NCBI RefSeq assembly: GCF_007991335.1
Contig: NZ_BJYD01000017.1
Coordinates: forward strand, 186,001 to 250,000
DNA length: 64,000 bases
Direction of reading: 5' to 3'
DNA from: Halobacillus faecis
GTDB lineage: Bacteria > Bacillota > Bacilli > Bacillales > Halobacillaceae
Below, piece after piece: positions 1 through 10,148 of this stretch. The notes below the pieces were generated by a model. The model saw only the letters and a list, made by a program, of their open reading frames with translations, was not told the DNA's origin and searched no databases. Made by a program: the position numbers and the translations under genes. Within the stretch, counting starts at the first letter, position 1. Every line of letters starts with the position of its first letter.

Positions 1-366
1 GTTGAAATTTCGCTGCTTTCTCTATTATTCCTACTCATAGGTATCAAGTCCGCTCCCTATCTAAGCTCACCTGTCTGGGGATTCGCTTTCCTGATCTTTA
101 TCCTTTCGATGATCGTACGTTTCGTCATCATCACAGGTAGTACAACCCTTTTCCCCCATTGGCGCAAGGAACTTTCCTGGCGTGAATCAGCTGTGATCTC
201 ATGGTCCGGCCTTAAAGGGACGATGTCCGTATTTCTCATTTTAAGTTTTCAGGTTCAGCAAACAGGTGATCATGAAATGTTTCTATCGTTAGCTTTTGCT
301 ACAGTGTTGATCTCGCTCGTCATTCAGAGCCTTGGGGTCTACCCGTTGTCCAAAAAATTGTTATAA
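1..366 (+). CDS. CPA1-type Na+/H+ antiporter, C-terminal part (5' end outside window)
   Basis: The reading frame is open from base 1 and ends at a TAA at 364-366, so only about 121 C-terminal residues are present. They form hydrophobic segments, with the conserved late-helix motif SWSGLKGTMSVFLIL, which corresponds to the G-L-R-G-A-x-S signature of NhaP/CPA1 sodium-proton exchangers. Known for the family: membrane exchange of Na+ (or K+) for protons, useful for salt and pH homeostasis. Inference: a cation/proton antiporter, with substrate unknown. A strong bidirectional terminator follows at once and separates it from the convergent permease gene. Confidence in the family is fair; the N-terminal half cannot be inspected. 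Confidence 0.75.
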   Translation, partial: VEISLLSLLFLLIGIKSAPYLSSPVWGFAFLIFILSMIVRFVIITGSTTLFPHWRKELSWRESAVISWSGLKGTMSVFLILSFQVQQTGDHEMFLSLAFATVLISLVIQSLGVYPLSKKLL

Positions 367-370
367 AAAA

Positions 371-396
371 GCTGATCGGTGGCCTCACCGATCAGC
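371..396. terminator. Bidirectional Rho-independent terminator
   Basis: An 11-bp perfect stem with a 4-nt loop is flanked by an A-run on the left and a T-run on the right, so it can stop both the antiporter transcript and the convergent permease transcript. Confidence 0.9.
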
Positions 397-419
397 TTTT
401 TAAACGATTCTATTATGAT

Positions 420-1793
420 TTAATAAACAAGCAGTGTAAGCAATGACACCCCTATGCCCAAGAACCCCAACAAGATACTGTATGGCAGATTCCTAAGCAC
501 AATTTGATAGGGATTCATCCGTAAAGCTACAGAAGTGATCGTAACAATCAACCCATAAGGGGCGGATGGTACGGTCGCGATTGCACAGGCAGACAAAAGA
601 ATCGTCAGCGTCACCTCCGGGAACGTTCCGATCAACAGTTCACTGACACCACCGAAGATCCCCATCGTCGCAAGCGGATGAACACCTAACAGCGTCATCA
701 CAAGGAAAGCGGCTTGGATGAAGAGCATGATGAGAAGCGGACTTCCCTCAAGCGCAATCAGAGGATCCTGCAAATACTTCAAGTATGGCGAAGCATTCAA
801 CGTCTCTGTTAAAAAGGAAAGCGACAACAGAAGAACGATGAAGTTGCTCAAGTGGTTCGTCTTCCATTTCCACGTCGGCCAGCCGATCTGCAGAAAACTT
901 CTCTTCCGCTTCACGAGCACCGCCCATGTGAAAGCAAACGGGAAGATCGAAACGGTCACAGCAAAAAGAAAGTCCAGTTGAATGACGTTGCCCAAGAACA
1001 CGACCACTGATAAAAATAGAACAAGTGCGGTAATGAACTGAAACAGTTTCTTCCCGCTTTTCCCTGTCCCTTTTTCTATTGAAGGTGTTGCTTCAATCTC
1101 ATGTTTGCGGAACATCATTTTACCGATAAATGAATCCATCGAAATCCCAAGAACCGCGATCAACAACATCCAAGGAAGAACCTCTAAATAATTGGCTCCT
1201 GTAATGAAAATCGAAGTCGCCAGCAGAATTTCAAGCGGGCTCCATAACAAAGCAAGCGAATACCCACGCAGTGTCGCCATTAAAATGAAACTGTTCTTCA
1301 CCTTCGTTTTCACATCTTTCAACTGTTCCTTCAACAAATCCTGAGAAATGGTTGCAGAAGACAAGTTAAGGAAAGCAGCCAGAGAGACCATGGTGACTTC
1401 ACTTCGGACATATAAGGAACCAAGTCCTTTGGCGTTGTTTCCTAATAGGGATTGCAGAAGCTTGTTGTACCTTCCCGCTTTTACCACACTATTCATCCAT
1501 GGGAGCATCGATAATAGGAAGAGAAGCCCAATGTTCCCCGCAAAGAAAGAGGGGATTTCTTTTATTGTCGTATCGCTCGAAAAAAAGAAAAATGCTCCAG
1601 CAACTAAAAGCACGATCCCGAGGATTTTAAACACTCGATCCGAGCGAGGAAAGCTGATCGCCAGCATGACGATTCCAAGGATCCCTATGATGGTATATAA
1701 GGTAGAGTTGGTCCAGAACACGTGAACAACATTCAAGGCAAAGACGAACGAATAAAATATGTATAAGTAGTTGGATATGTAACGCACAATCAT
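420..1793 (-). CDS. Polytopic membrane permease, substrate unknown
   Basis: A 457-residue protein made almost wholly of hydrophobic helices (roughly 11-12), broken by a charged cytoplasmic stretch near residues 225-250. Its layout, with re-entrant-like Ser/Ala/Pro-rich segments around residues 135-150 and 390-415 and the phrase GVHPLATMG, recalls ion-transporter superfamily permeases for organic anions. I do not recognise an exact family and assign no substrate. The ATG at 1793 lies almost directly on the AGGGGA ribosome site, so the GTG two codons downstream (1787) is an equally likely start. It stands alone, convergent with the antiporter gene. Confidence 0.65.
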   Translation of the reverse strand: MIVRYISNYLYIFYSFVFALNVVHVFWTNSTLYTIIGILGIVMLAISFPRSDRVFKILGIVLLVAGAFFFFSSDTTIKEIPSFFAGNIGLLFLLSMLPWMNSVVKAGRYNKLLQSLLGNNAKGLGSLYVRSEVTMVSLAAFLNLSSATISQDLLKEQLKDVKTKVKNSFILMATLRGYSLALLWSPLEILLATSIFITGANYLEVLPWMLLIAVLGISMDSFIGKMMFRKHEIEATPSIEKGTGKSGKKLFQFITALVLFLSVVVFLGNVIQLDFLFAVTVSIFPFAFTWAVLVKRKRSFLQIGWPTWKWKTNHLSNFIVLLLSLSFLTETLNASPYLKYLQDPLIALEGSPLLIMLFIQAAFLVMTLLGVHPLATMGIFGGVSELLIGTFPEVTLTILLSACAIATVPSAPYGLIVTITSVALRMNPYQIVLRNLPYSILLGFLGIGVSLLTLLVY

Positions 1794-1860
1794 TCCCCTA
1801 TCTCATCGGCTGATTTTCTATGTTTGCCCGGGAGCATCATTTAGTAGAGTCAATGCTTTC

Positions 1861-1889
1861 ATGCTATACACAATGGGAATATTTTTCAA
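1861..1889 (-). promoter_or_regulatory. Probable SigA promoter of the permease gene
   Basis: On the minus strand TTGAAA (1889-1884) and TAGCAT (1866-1861) are separated by 17 bp, about 70 bp upstream of the start codon. Confidence 0.5.
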
Positions 1890-2126
1890 TGCATTTGTAT
1901 TTGAAAAGCGAAGACTTTTTCTTGAATCTATACGTCCATCCATGTAAAAATCCCTGTCCCTCTCTACCAATAGGTCCCTCCGCGTCACCGCGTCTCCTTC
2001 CCCCCTTCCTCCCTCATTCATGACCATAATGAATCTATTAAAATATGATTCACTTATCTTCTCTATTAATGAAATAAAATTTTTCCAGTGAATGAGAGGG
2101 TTATTCCTTTCAAAATATAGCCTTTT

Positions 2127-2141
2127 TTATTATAATTATAA
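2127..2141 (+). promoter_or_regulatory. PerR box upstream of katG
   Basis: The 15-mer TTATTATAATTATAA matches the B. subtilis PerR consensus TTATAAT-N-ATTATAA at 13 of 14 defined positions. A TATAAT hexamer lies at 2154-2159, so a bound repressor would cover the -35 side of the promoter. PerR is known to repress catalase genes in Bacilli and to release them under peroxide; its action here is inferred. Confidence 0.7.
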
Positions 2142-2158
2142 TCTAAGACCGATTATAA

Positions 2159-4423
<2,265 letters not shown>

Positions 4424-4430
4424 GTAAGAA

Positions 4431-4459
4431 GCAGGAGGCCTCTCGCCTCCTGCTTTTTT
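4431..4459 (+). terminator. katG terminator
   Basis: A 9-bp stem (GCAGGAGGC / GCCTCCTGC) is followed by six T residues. Confidence 0.92.
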
Positions 4460-4598
4460 CGTTATGCTCCTCTATGAAAAATAAAACGTAGAAAGAGGTA
4501 AAAGACCATGCTTTTATAAATATCTGATATCATGGGAGAAAGAAACTGTTGCGAGCAGACGATAAATCCGTCCCCCGCTCAAAAAGGAGGTATGCTGT

Positions 4599-4898
4599 GT
4601 GGATCGGAGCCGTGAAGAAGAAGTGATTCGTAATTATCAAAAAGGTGAAAAAATGATGATTCTGCTTTTTGCCCAGTGGTGCATGAACCATGACCTGGAT
4701 CCTGTAGTCATTTATAAAGAGGCCTATCCATACCAGGATAAAAATAAAGAACTGATCGATGCCTTGGAGCTTACTGTACCGAAGCAGGAGTCCGATCACA
4801 TTGATTCTGAGACACTTCTTGAGGTGCTGTCTCTCTATGGAAATGACGACCTCGCTTTTGTTGTATCTGATTTAATAGCCCGTAAAAATTTGAAGTAA
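4599..4898 (+). CDS. Small acidic protein of unknown function
   Basis: A 99-residue soluble protein that I cannot assign to a family. It begins with a GTG codon 8 bp after a strong AAAGGAGG site (4583-4590); the nearer ATG at 4592 runs into a stop after seven codons, which supports the GTG. The sequence is rich in Glu, Asp and Leu, is predicted largely helical, and has one Cys (in FAQWCMNHD) and no signal peptide or membrane segment. It sits alone between katG and the Ca2+/Na+ exchanger. The good ribosome site and downstream hairpin make it a credible gene; nothing visible gives a function. Confidence 0.7.
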   Translation: MDRSREEEVIRNYQKGEKMMILLFAQWCMNHDLDPVVIYKEAYPYQDKNKELIDALELTVPKQESDHIDSETLLEVLSLYGNDDLAFVVSDLIARKNLK

Positions 4899-4936
4899 GT
4901 AACCTCAAGAAAAAAGTTCAGTGTGTCATAAAGAAA

Positions 4937-4985
4937 AAAGCACCTGATCGTGATGCCACCCGGGCATTCGGTAAGGTGTTTTTTT
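4937..4985 (+). terminator. Probable terminator after the small unknown gene
   Basis: Nested pairings (CACCT with AGGTG, ATGCC with GGCAT) are followed by a run of seven T residues. The stem is imperfect. Confidence 0.55.
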
Positions 4986-5135
4986 CATGTATGGAATTTG
5001 GTCGTACTCCCCTGTTCCGTTCATGCTTTACCACAGTATATTGTATAAAAGCTTCCCCCCCAAAAACTTTTTAACTACTACGAATAAGGGTATGGGAAAA
5101 CTAGTAAAAAGTAAAAAGGAGTTTGAGAGGCTACT

Positions 5136-6089
5136 ATGGCATACTTCTTATTAATTGTCGGCTTCGTTCTATTAATCAAAGGAGCCGATTTATTCGTTGA
5201 TGGCTCTTCCAACATTGCCAGGCTACTCCGTGTACCGCCTATCTTGATAGGGTTAACGATTGTGGCATTCGGCACAAGCTCTCCTGAGGCAACAGTCAGT
5301 ATTATTGCAGCTTTACAAGGAAATGCTGATATATCCTTAGGAAATGTAGTAGGGAGCAATATTTTTAATGTCACTTTAGTTGTAGGTATAGCCGCTTTCT
5401 TATATCCACTAATGGTAGAGAGTGAAACAACGAAAAAAGAAATTCCCTTTGTACTGCTCGCTAGTGGAGCTTTACTCGTACTTATTAGTGATACGGAGTT
5501 ACAAGGTCTAAGTGATAACTTGCTTACACGCAGTGACGGCATCATCTTTTTGTTGTTCCTATCTATTTTTATGTACTATGTGATTGAAGTAGGGATGAAA
5601 AGCCGTAAAGAATCGATCCAAAAGCCCATTCCTTCAAATATTAAGTGGGGAAAGAACATTCTTTTGACACTGGCAGGTTTAATAGCCATTATCTTTGGGG
5701 GAGATCTGGTGGTAGATAGCGGCACTGAAATTGCCTATGAACTCGGGATGAGTAAAACATTAGTTGGATTAACCATCATTGCGATTGGTACATCACTTCC
5801 TGAACTCGTAACCTCCATATCCGCTGCATTGAAGAAAGAAAGTGGAATTGCACTAGGTAATGTAGTAGGGAGCAACATTTTCAACATATTATTTGTTTTG
5901 GGGGCTTCCGCTTTCATTTCACCTCTATCTGTTAATGGAAAGATCTTTATTGATGTCATGATTATGATTGCATTGAGCTTGTTATTGTTCTTATTTTCAA
6001 GGACCCATTATAAAATCAAAAAAGCAGAGGGCTTAGTCCTTGTGACCATGTATATCATTTACCTCGTTTATATAATTTTACGAAACTGA
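5136..6089 (+). CDS. Calcium/sodium antiporter, CaCA family (YrbG-like)
   Basis: A 317-residue membrane protein with the two inverted alpha-repeats of the CaCA superfamily. Repeat 1 carries FGTSSPEATVSI and GNVVGSNIFN near residues 47-77. Repeat 2 carries GTSLPELVTSIS and again GNVVGSNIFN near residues 215-255. The acidic residue in each G-T-S-x-P-E motif is part of the ion site in the family. About ten hydrophobic helices are present. Known role: export of Ca2+ in exchange for Na+ across the membrane. The start is set by an AAGGAG sequence 15 bp upstream plus a closer GAGAGG. It is a single gene ended by a strong bidirectional terminator. Confidence 0.9.
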   Translation: MAYFLLIVGFVLLIKGADLFVDGSSNIARLLRVPPILIGLTIVAFGTSSPEATVSIIAALQGNADISLGNVVGSNIFNVTLVVGIAAFLYPLMVESETTKKEIPFVLLASGALLVLISDTELQGLSDNLLTRSDGIIFLLFLSIFMYYVIEVGMKSRKESIQKPIPSNIKWGKNILLTLAGLIAIIFGGDLVVDSGTEIAYELGMSKTLVGLTIIAIGTSLPELVTSISAALKKESGIALGNVVGSNIFNILFVLGASAFISPLSVNGKIFIDVMIMIALSLLLFLFSRTHYKIKKAEGLVLVTMYIIYLVYIILRN

Positions 6090-6146
6090 GAATTCCGCTC
6101 GTTACTCAACGCAAAAAGTCAACTAAGCAGAGTCAAGTACAAAAAA

Positions 6147-6176
6147 AGCAGGAGGCTGAATAATAAGCCTCCTGCT
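6147..6176. terminator. Bidirectional terminator between exchanger and DUF779 gene
   Basis: An 11-bp perfect stem (AGCAGGAGGCT and its complement) is bounded by an A-run and a T-run and serves the convergent genes on both sides. Confidence 0.92.
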
Positions 6177-6184
6177 TTTTTATG

Positions 6185-6520
6185 TTATTTGTCATTTATC
6201 AATTCGGTTGCACGGATCACAAACGACTTATTTTTTGTACTCTCTAATGAAAAGGAGTTTCCCATTCCATCTGACACATCAATCATAATTTGGAGATGCT
6301 GCCAATAAGAGAAATTAGCTTTGTGCATATAGTACGAGGAACCTGAAACTTCCCCTATTTTTTCATCTTGGCTGCCCAGATAGAAGTCACCTTCTGTCAT
6401 GCATACTGGCGAAGTTCCATCACAACAACCTTCTGAGTGAATAAAGAGAATCGTTCCATATTCTTCTTGTAATTGCTCAATCAAGGTTCTTGCTTCTTTT
6501 GTAGCAACTACTTTTTCCAT
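6185..6520 (-). CDS. DUF779 family protein, partner of aldehyde dehydrogenase
   Basis: About 111 residues with the DUF779 hallmark SEGCCDGTSPVC near residues 30-41, whose three Cys suggest a metal or redox site. The frame stays open to 6556, but the added 12 residues would lie inside the aldehyde dehydrogenase gene and have no ribosome site; the ATG at 6520, 1 bp after the dehydrogenase stop, begins the usual family N-terminus (MEKVVATKEA). The pair is therefore probably translationally coupled. DUF779 genes commonly follow acetaldehyde dehydrogenase genes, but their biochemical role is not established. Confidence 0.85.
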   Translation of the reverse strand: MEKVVATKEARTLIEQLQEEYGTILFIHSEGCCDGTSPVCMTEGDFYLGSQDEKIGEVSGSSYYMHKANFSYWQHLQIMIDVSDGMGNSFSLESTKNKSFVIRATELINDK

Positions 6521-6521
6521 T

Positions 6522-8042
6522 TTAATAAAAGCCCATGGAACCTTTGTTATAACCAACTAAGAGGTTCTTTGTTTGTTGATAGTGGCTGAGCATCATCAAG
6601 TGATTCTCACGACCAACGCCGGACTGTTTATAGCCACCAAATGCAGCATGGGCTGGATACTGGTGGTATGTATTTGTCCATACACGGCCAGCTTCAATTG
6701 CACGACCAGCTTTATAAGCAATCTCTCCATTACGGGACCATACACCAGCGCCTAATCCGTATAATGTGTCATTCGCAATTTCAATGGCTTCGTTGAAGTC
6801 TTTGAATGTTGTAACAGATAGGACTGGGCCAAAGATTTCTTCTTGGAAGATACGCATGTTGTTCGTTCCTTTGAAAACAGTTGGTTCAACATAGTAACCG
6901 TCCTCTAGATCACCTTCAAGTTCATTTTGGTTACCGCCGATGAGCAGTTCAGCACCTTCATTTTTTCCGATCTCAATGTAAGAAAGGATTTTATCCAATT
7001 GTTGTTTAGAAGCTTGGGCACCCATCATGACGTCAGTATCTAGTGGGTTACCAACTTTGATTGCTTTCACACGTTCAAGCACACGCTCCATGAACTCGTC
7101 ATAAATCGACTCATGAATTAATGCACGAGAAGGACATGTACAAACTTCCCCTTGATTTAAGGCAAACAATACAAAGCCTTCAATCGCTTTATCCAGATAG
7201 TCGTCGTCTGCATCCATGACATCCGGGAAGAAGACATTTGGTGACTTACCTCCGAGTTCTAATGTTACTGGAATAATGTTTTCAGTCGCATACTGCATGA
7301 TTGAGCGACCTACGGCTGTTGAACCAGTGAAAGCAATTTTTGCAATACGTGGGTTCGTTGCCAAAGGCTTTCCTACTTCCAAACCAGTCCCGTGAACAAT
7401 ATTTAGAACCCCTGTCGGTAGTAGATCTTGAATAATTTCAAGTAATACACAAATGGAAGCTGGTGTTTGTTCTGCTGGTTTTAGCACAATAGCGTTTCCT
7501 GCTGCTAGAGCTGGCGCAATCTTCCAAGCAGCCATAAGAAGCGGGAAGTTCCAAGGAATGATCTGCCCAACGACACCAAGTGGCTCATGGAAATGATAGG
7601 CTACTGTATCTTCATTGATTTCACTGATTCCGCCTTCTTGCGCGCGGATCACACCTGCAAAGTAACGGAAGTGATCAACTACTAAAGGAAGGTCAGCGTT
7701 TAAAGTTTCACGAACAGCTTTCCCGTTATCCCAAGTTTCAGCTACCGCTAGCATTTCTAAATTCTCTTCAATTCGATCTGCAATTTTATTTAAGATTACC
7801 GCACGTTCAGCAACAGAAGTTTTACCCCAAGTCTCTTTCGCTGCATGTGCTGCGTCAAGTGCTGCTTCAACATCCTCAGATGAAGAACGTGGTACAGCTG
7901 TAAATACTTTACCACTGACTGGAGAGATTACATCTAAATATTGACCATTTACTGGTGCAACCCATTCCCCGCCGATGAAATTTTGATACTGCTCTTTGTA
8001 GTTTACTAGTGCGTCTTTTGTGTTTGGATTAGCAAAAATCAT
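6522..8042 (-). CDS. NAD-dependent aldehyde dehydrogenase (acetaldehyde dehydrogenase type)
   Basis: A 506-residue member of the aldehyde dehydrogenase superfamily that oxidises aldehydes to acids with NAD(P)+. Visible motifs: [20 protein letters not shown] near 161-180 and FTGSTAVG near 238-245 for the cofactor, the general-base Glu262 in LELGGKSPN, and the nucleophile Cys301 in [12 protein letters not shown]. The GEVC motif with a second nearby Cys, and the DUF779 partner downstream, point to the AldA/ExaC-like acetaldehyde dehydrogenase group rather than betaine aldehyde dehydrogenase. It is the first gene of a two-gene operon, divergent from the PPK2 gene across a long AT-rich region. Confidence 0.92.
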   Translation of the reverse strand: MIFANPNTKDALVNYKEQYQNFIGGEWVAPVNGQYLDVISPVSGKVFTAVPRSSSEDVEAALDAAHAAKETWGKTSVAERAVILNKIADRIEENLEMLAVAETWDNGKAVRETLNADLPLVVDHFRYFAGVIRAQEGGISEINEDTVAYHFHEPLGVVGQIIPWNFPLLMAAWKIAPALAAGNAIVLKPAEQTPASICVLLEIIQDLLPTGVLNIVHGTGLEVGKPLATNPRIAKIAFTGSTAVGRSIMQYATENIIPVTLELGGKSPNVFFPDVMDADDDYLDKAIEGFVLFALNQGEVCTCPSRALIHESIYDEFMERVLERVKAIKVGNPLDTDVMMGAQASKQQLDKILSYIEIGKNEGAELLIGGNQNELEGDLEDGYYVEPTVFKGTNNMRIFQEEIFGPVLSVTTFKDFNEAIEIANDTLYGLGAGVWSRNGEIAYKAGRAIEAGRVWTNTYHQYPAHAAFGGYKQSGVGRENHLMMLSHYQQTKNLLVGYNKGSMGFY

Positions 8043-8530
8043 TATGTAATTCCCCCGAAGCTATTTCTTTTTGTTATGTAGGCAAATTTGTAATCAATAA
8101 GTAATCTCATTGTCATACTTTGTCACATTTTGCCGCACGGTTATTTAGTGTATATGAACTATATATTTTTCGCAATAGTTTTTATCATTTAATATCATTT
8201 AATTTTTTAATTTATTTGACATAGTAACTTACTGTTTTCTTAGGCTATTGGTGCTAAATTTCCTTATTTATTGAATTCTGAGATTTGAATATTTTATTTT
8301 CTTAATAAAATATTTGAATCTACAGTAACCCTCGACCAAAGTGTTCGATCCACATTAGGATAAATATAAAGTGAAATCAGCTTTGTTACATATTTTCATC
8401 CCCCCTCCTACTCCGCTTCCATATCTATAATTATCACTTGTTAAGCCATGTAATTTTAGAAGGCTTCCGGCTAGCGATGAAGAATATATAAAGAGAAGGT
8501 TTCCATATAGGCTTTAAAGGAGATGATGAC
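8043..8530. other. AT-rich divergent intergenic region
   Basis: This 488-bp stretch separates the aldehyde dehydrogenase and PPK2 genes. It contains an 11-bp inverted repeat (listed separately) and a TTGACA hexamer at 8216-8221 without a good -10 partner. I see no gene in it. Confidence 0.5.
8288..8314. repeat. 11-bp perfect inverted repeat, possible operator
   Basis: AATATTTTATT and its exact complement are separated by 5 bp. The octamer ATTTGAAT also occurs on the same strand at 8283-8290 and 8312-8319. The position between divergent genes would suit a regulator site; no known consensus fits. Confidence 0.45.
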
Positions 8531-9256
8531 ATGCTAGAGTCAGTAGATCTTTCCTTGAGCATAGACAAGAAACAATATAAGAAGGAACTAAAACAAACAC
8601 AGTTGAAGTTACTTCAGTTGCAGCGATCCATCTATGATCATCAGTTAGGTGTTATTGTTGTTTTTGAAGGCTGGGATGCTTCCGGAAAAGGAGGCGCAAT
8701 TAAACGGTTAACCAACGGACTCGACCCGCGCGGTTTTGAGGTACATGCCATTGGTGCTCCTTCCACGAACGAGAAGAGGCACCATTATCTCAAACGCTTC
8801 TGGAATAAGATTCCGCCCTACGGGAAATTAGCGATTTTTGATCGTTCCTGGTATGGCCGTGTCCTTGTGGAAAGGGTCGAAGATTTCGCTTCTGTTTCGG
8901 AATGGAATCGAGCCTATAACGAAATCGTTCAATTTGAGCATCTCCTTGCTCAAGATCGATATGTCGTCATTAAAGTATGGCTGCACATTTCTAAAGAAGA
9001 ACAACTGATACGATTCCAAGAGAGAGCACAAGATCCTTTAAAGAAATGGAAAATCACGGATGAGGACTGGAGAAACCGCGCGAATTGGGAGAAGTATGAA
9101 GAAGCTGTAGAGGATATGTTCCAGCACACGTCTCCTCCAGAAAGTAAGTGGCACATTGTAGAAGGAGAAAACAAACATTATGCTAGAGTGAAAACCAATC
9201 ACATCGTTATACAGGAGATTGAAAACAAATTAAGGCAACTAACCACTTCTTTTTAA
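8531..9256 (+). CDS. ppk2: Polyphosphate kinase 2 family protein (PPK2)
   Basis: A 241-residue single-domain PPK2 protein. These enzymes move phosphate between inorganic polyphosphate and nucleotides, usually phosphorylating NDP or NMP with polyphosphate as donor. The Walker A motif EGWDASGKGG lies at 46-55 and the Walker B/lid region with DRSWYGR at 104-110, both diagnostic. The length fits the short one-domain enzymes. AMP- versus ADP-preferring class cannot be settled by eye. The start has a good AAAGGAG site 8 bp upstream. The gene is monocistronic, and the next plus-strand gene is far away. Confidence 0.93.
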   Translation: MLESVDLSLSIDKKQYKKELKQTQLKLLQLQRSIYDHQLGVIVVFEGWDASGKGGAIKRLTNGLDPRGFEVHAIGAPSTNEKRHHYLKRFWNKIPPYGKLAIFDRSWYGRVLVERVEDFASVSEWNRAYNEIVQFEHLLAQDRYVVIKVWLHISKEEQLIRFQERAQDPLKKWKITDEDWRNRANWEKYEEAVEDMFQHTSPPESKWHIVEGENKHYARVKTNHIVIQEIENKLRQLTTSF

Positions 9257-9289
9257 CCGTTCCTGCTTAACATGTTAGGGAATCCAGGT

Positions 9290-9750
9290 ACATAAAGAAG
9301 CCCTGGCACTTAAGGAAGTGCCAGGGTGAAAGTAAACAACTTAGGTGACCCAACCATGTAAGAATCATCCTTGATTCTACACTTTTTTTGGATTCCAGAC
9401 TTTCTCGAAGGACAATTCTACGGAGAATTCGTTTCCTTATCCGGTTAAGTCAAATTTTCTTCCTCTTCTTCCTTAACTGCAACAGAAGAGAGAATGCAAC
9501 AGCTAAGGGAATGCTCTTCGCTCTCTTACTCAACCCTCAATCTAACTTCAAAAGGGAATCGTCTTACAAAGCCTTCCCCGCCACCTACCATCAGTAGGCA
9601 ACTGGATCACGTGCCTTTTCAAGACTGTTTTTTCATCCTTATTGTACGGGATGCACATTCTTTCCTTGGCGTGATTTTCGTTCGTTTGGAAACGAACTCG
9701 CGATGGTTGAGCCACCTAAGTTGTTTATTTGTTTTTGTTATCTTCTTTAC
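9290..9750 (-). ncRNA. Candidate large structured RNA (about 460 nt), family unknown
   Basis: No credible protein frame fills this stretch, but the minus strand looks like one RNA gene. Its ends pair: 9703-9724 with 9336-9357 gives 22 continuous base pairs when read as minus-strand RNA, two of them G-U. The same two positions are A-C mismatches if read as plus-strand RNA, which supports the strand. Nested inside are an 8-bp hairpin at 9680-9697, ATCACG/CGTGAT (9606-9611 with 9670-9675) enclosing CATCC/GGATG, a 5-bp hairpin at 9584-9598, a 6-bp hairpin at 9414-9429 and a 7-bp hairpin at 9361-9378. An extended -10 promoter precedes it and a strong hairpin ends it. From memory it lacks the conserved cores of RNase P RNA, tmRNA, 6S and OLE RNA. 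Function unknown. Confidence 0.6.
9294..9326 (-). terminator. Terminator-like hairpin of the candidate RNA
   Basis: An 11-bp perfect stem (9301-9311 with 9316-9326) with a 4-nt loop. On the minus strand it is followed by CTTCTTT, a weak U-tract. Confidence 0.6.
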
Positions 9751-9756
9751 ACTCTT

Positions 9757-9765
9757 ATTATATCA
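9757..9765 (-). promoter_or_regulatory. Extended -10 promoter of the candidate RNA
   Basis: Minus-strand TGATATAAT is a perfect TATAAT with the extended TGn element. The -35 region is poor, as is common for extended -10 promoters. The predicted start is near 9750, about 26 nt before the closing helix. Confidence 0.55.
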
Positions 9766-9803
9766 CCATTTACCGATTGTACCGAAGTCAGTTGTGTCAA
9801 CTT

Positions 9804-9817
9804 TGTAAGCGTTTACT
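9804..9817. promoter_or_regulatory. Perfect-consensus CcpA cre site
   Basis: TGTAAGCGTTTACT fits the cre consensus TGWAARCGYTWNCW at every position. Its centre is about 60 bp upstream of the predicted RNA start, a spacing at which CcpA can activate (as known for ackA). The target is inferred from position only. Confidence 0.55.
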
Positions 9818-9912
9818 AACGGTCTGATCGTGTTAGTTTTTGTGCTAATTTCCCAAAAAAATCTTTCATCAGGTACCAAAAAGCAAAGGAATGACAAATA
9901 CCCCCTATTTGT

Positions 9913-9948
9913 TTATTTCTTCTCCAACCACGTCACACCCTCTACATG
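9913..9948 (-). pseudogene. Remnant of an rlmCD-like gene (last 12 codons)
   Basis: The minus strand encodes HVEGVTWLEKK and a stop, matching the C-terminus [11 protein letters not shown] of the RlmCD protein encoded 1.1 kb away. The DNA agrees at 33 of 36 positions. Upstream codons show no further similarity, so only a fragment remains. It probably derives from a second methyltransferase gene or a local duplication. Confidence 0.45.
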
Positions 9949-10006
9949 GGGTGATTGGTTATTGCTGATAAGAAAAGATGAAGTAGTGTTTACCTTATTC
10001 AAAGGC

Positions 10007-10019
10007 GGTGCCTGACACC
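10007..10019. repeat. Short palindromic repeat GGTGCCTGACACC
   Basis: One of four intergenic near-identical 13-mers in the window (also 48056, 48084 and 54977, there with GGTGCCTGGCACC). Confidence 0.5.
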
Positions 10020-10100
10020 TGCTATAGTAGTGCTTTAACATAATGGGGGCAGTACCGAAATTGATGTTTTATCAGATCCGTCCACACTAAAAAAAGAACA

Positions 10101-10119
10101 TCACACTCGATCAGTGTGA
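10101..10119 (-). terminator. Terminator of the DUF2187 gene
   Basis: A 7-bp stem TCACACT/AGTGTGA, with further A-T pairing outward, is followed on the minus strand by a T-run (plus-strand A-run at 10089-10095). Confidence 0.75.
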
Positions 10120-10148
10120 AGCTCTTTTTTATATTACTATTGTTGAAC

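Noticed and set aside
1818-2027. Overlapping 67-69 codon frames on both strands upstream of katG
   Set aside because: No ribosome site, and the region is better explained as promoter DNA with a C/T-rich tract.
8043-8160. Sigma-54 type -24/-12 promoter for the aldehyde dehydrogenase operon
   Set aside because: I looked for TGGCAC-N5-TTGC on the minus strand and found no acceptable match.
9776-9800. TTGACA and TACAAT on the minus strand as a promoter for the candidate RNA
   Set aside because: The spacer is only 13 bp; the extended -10 TGATATAAT further on is the better candidate.
9388-10015. Short plus-strand frames of 60-104 codons in the PPK2-DUF2187 gap
   Set aside because: They lack ribosome sites, have low-complexity or unlikely compositions, and overlap the candidate RNA on the other strand.
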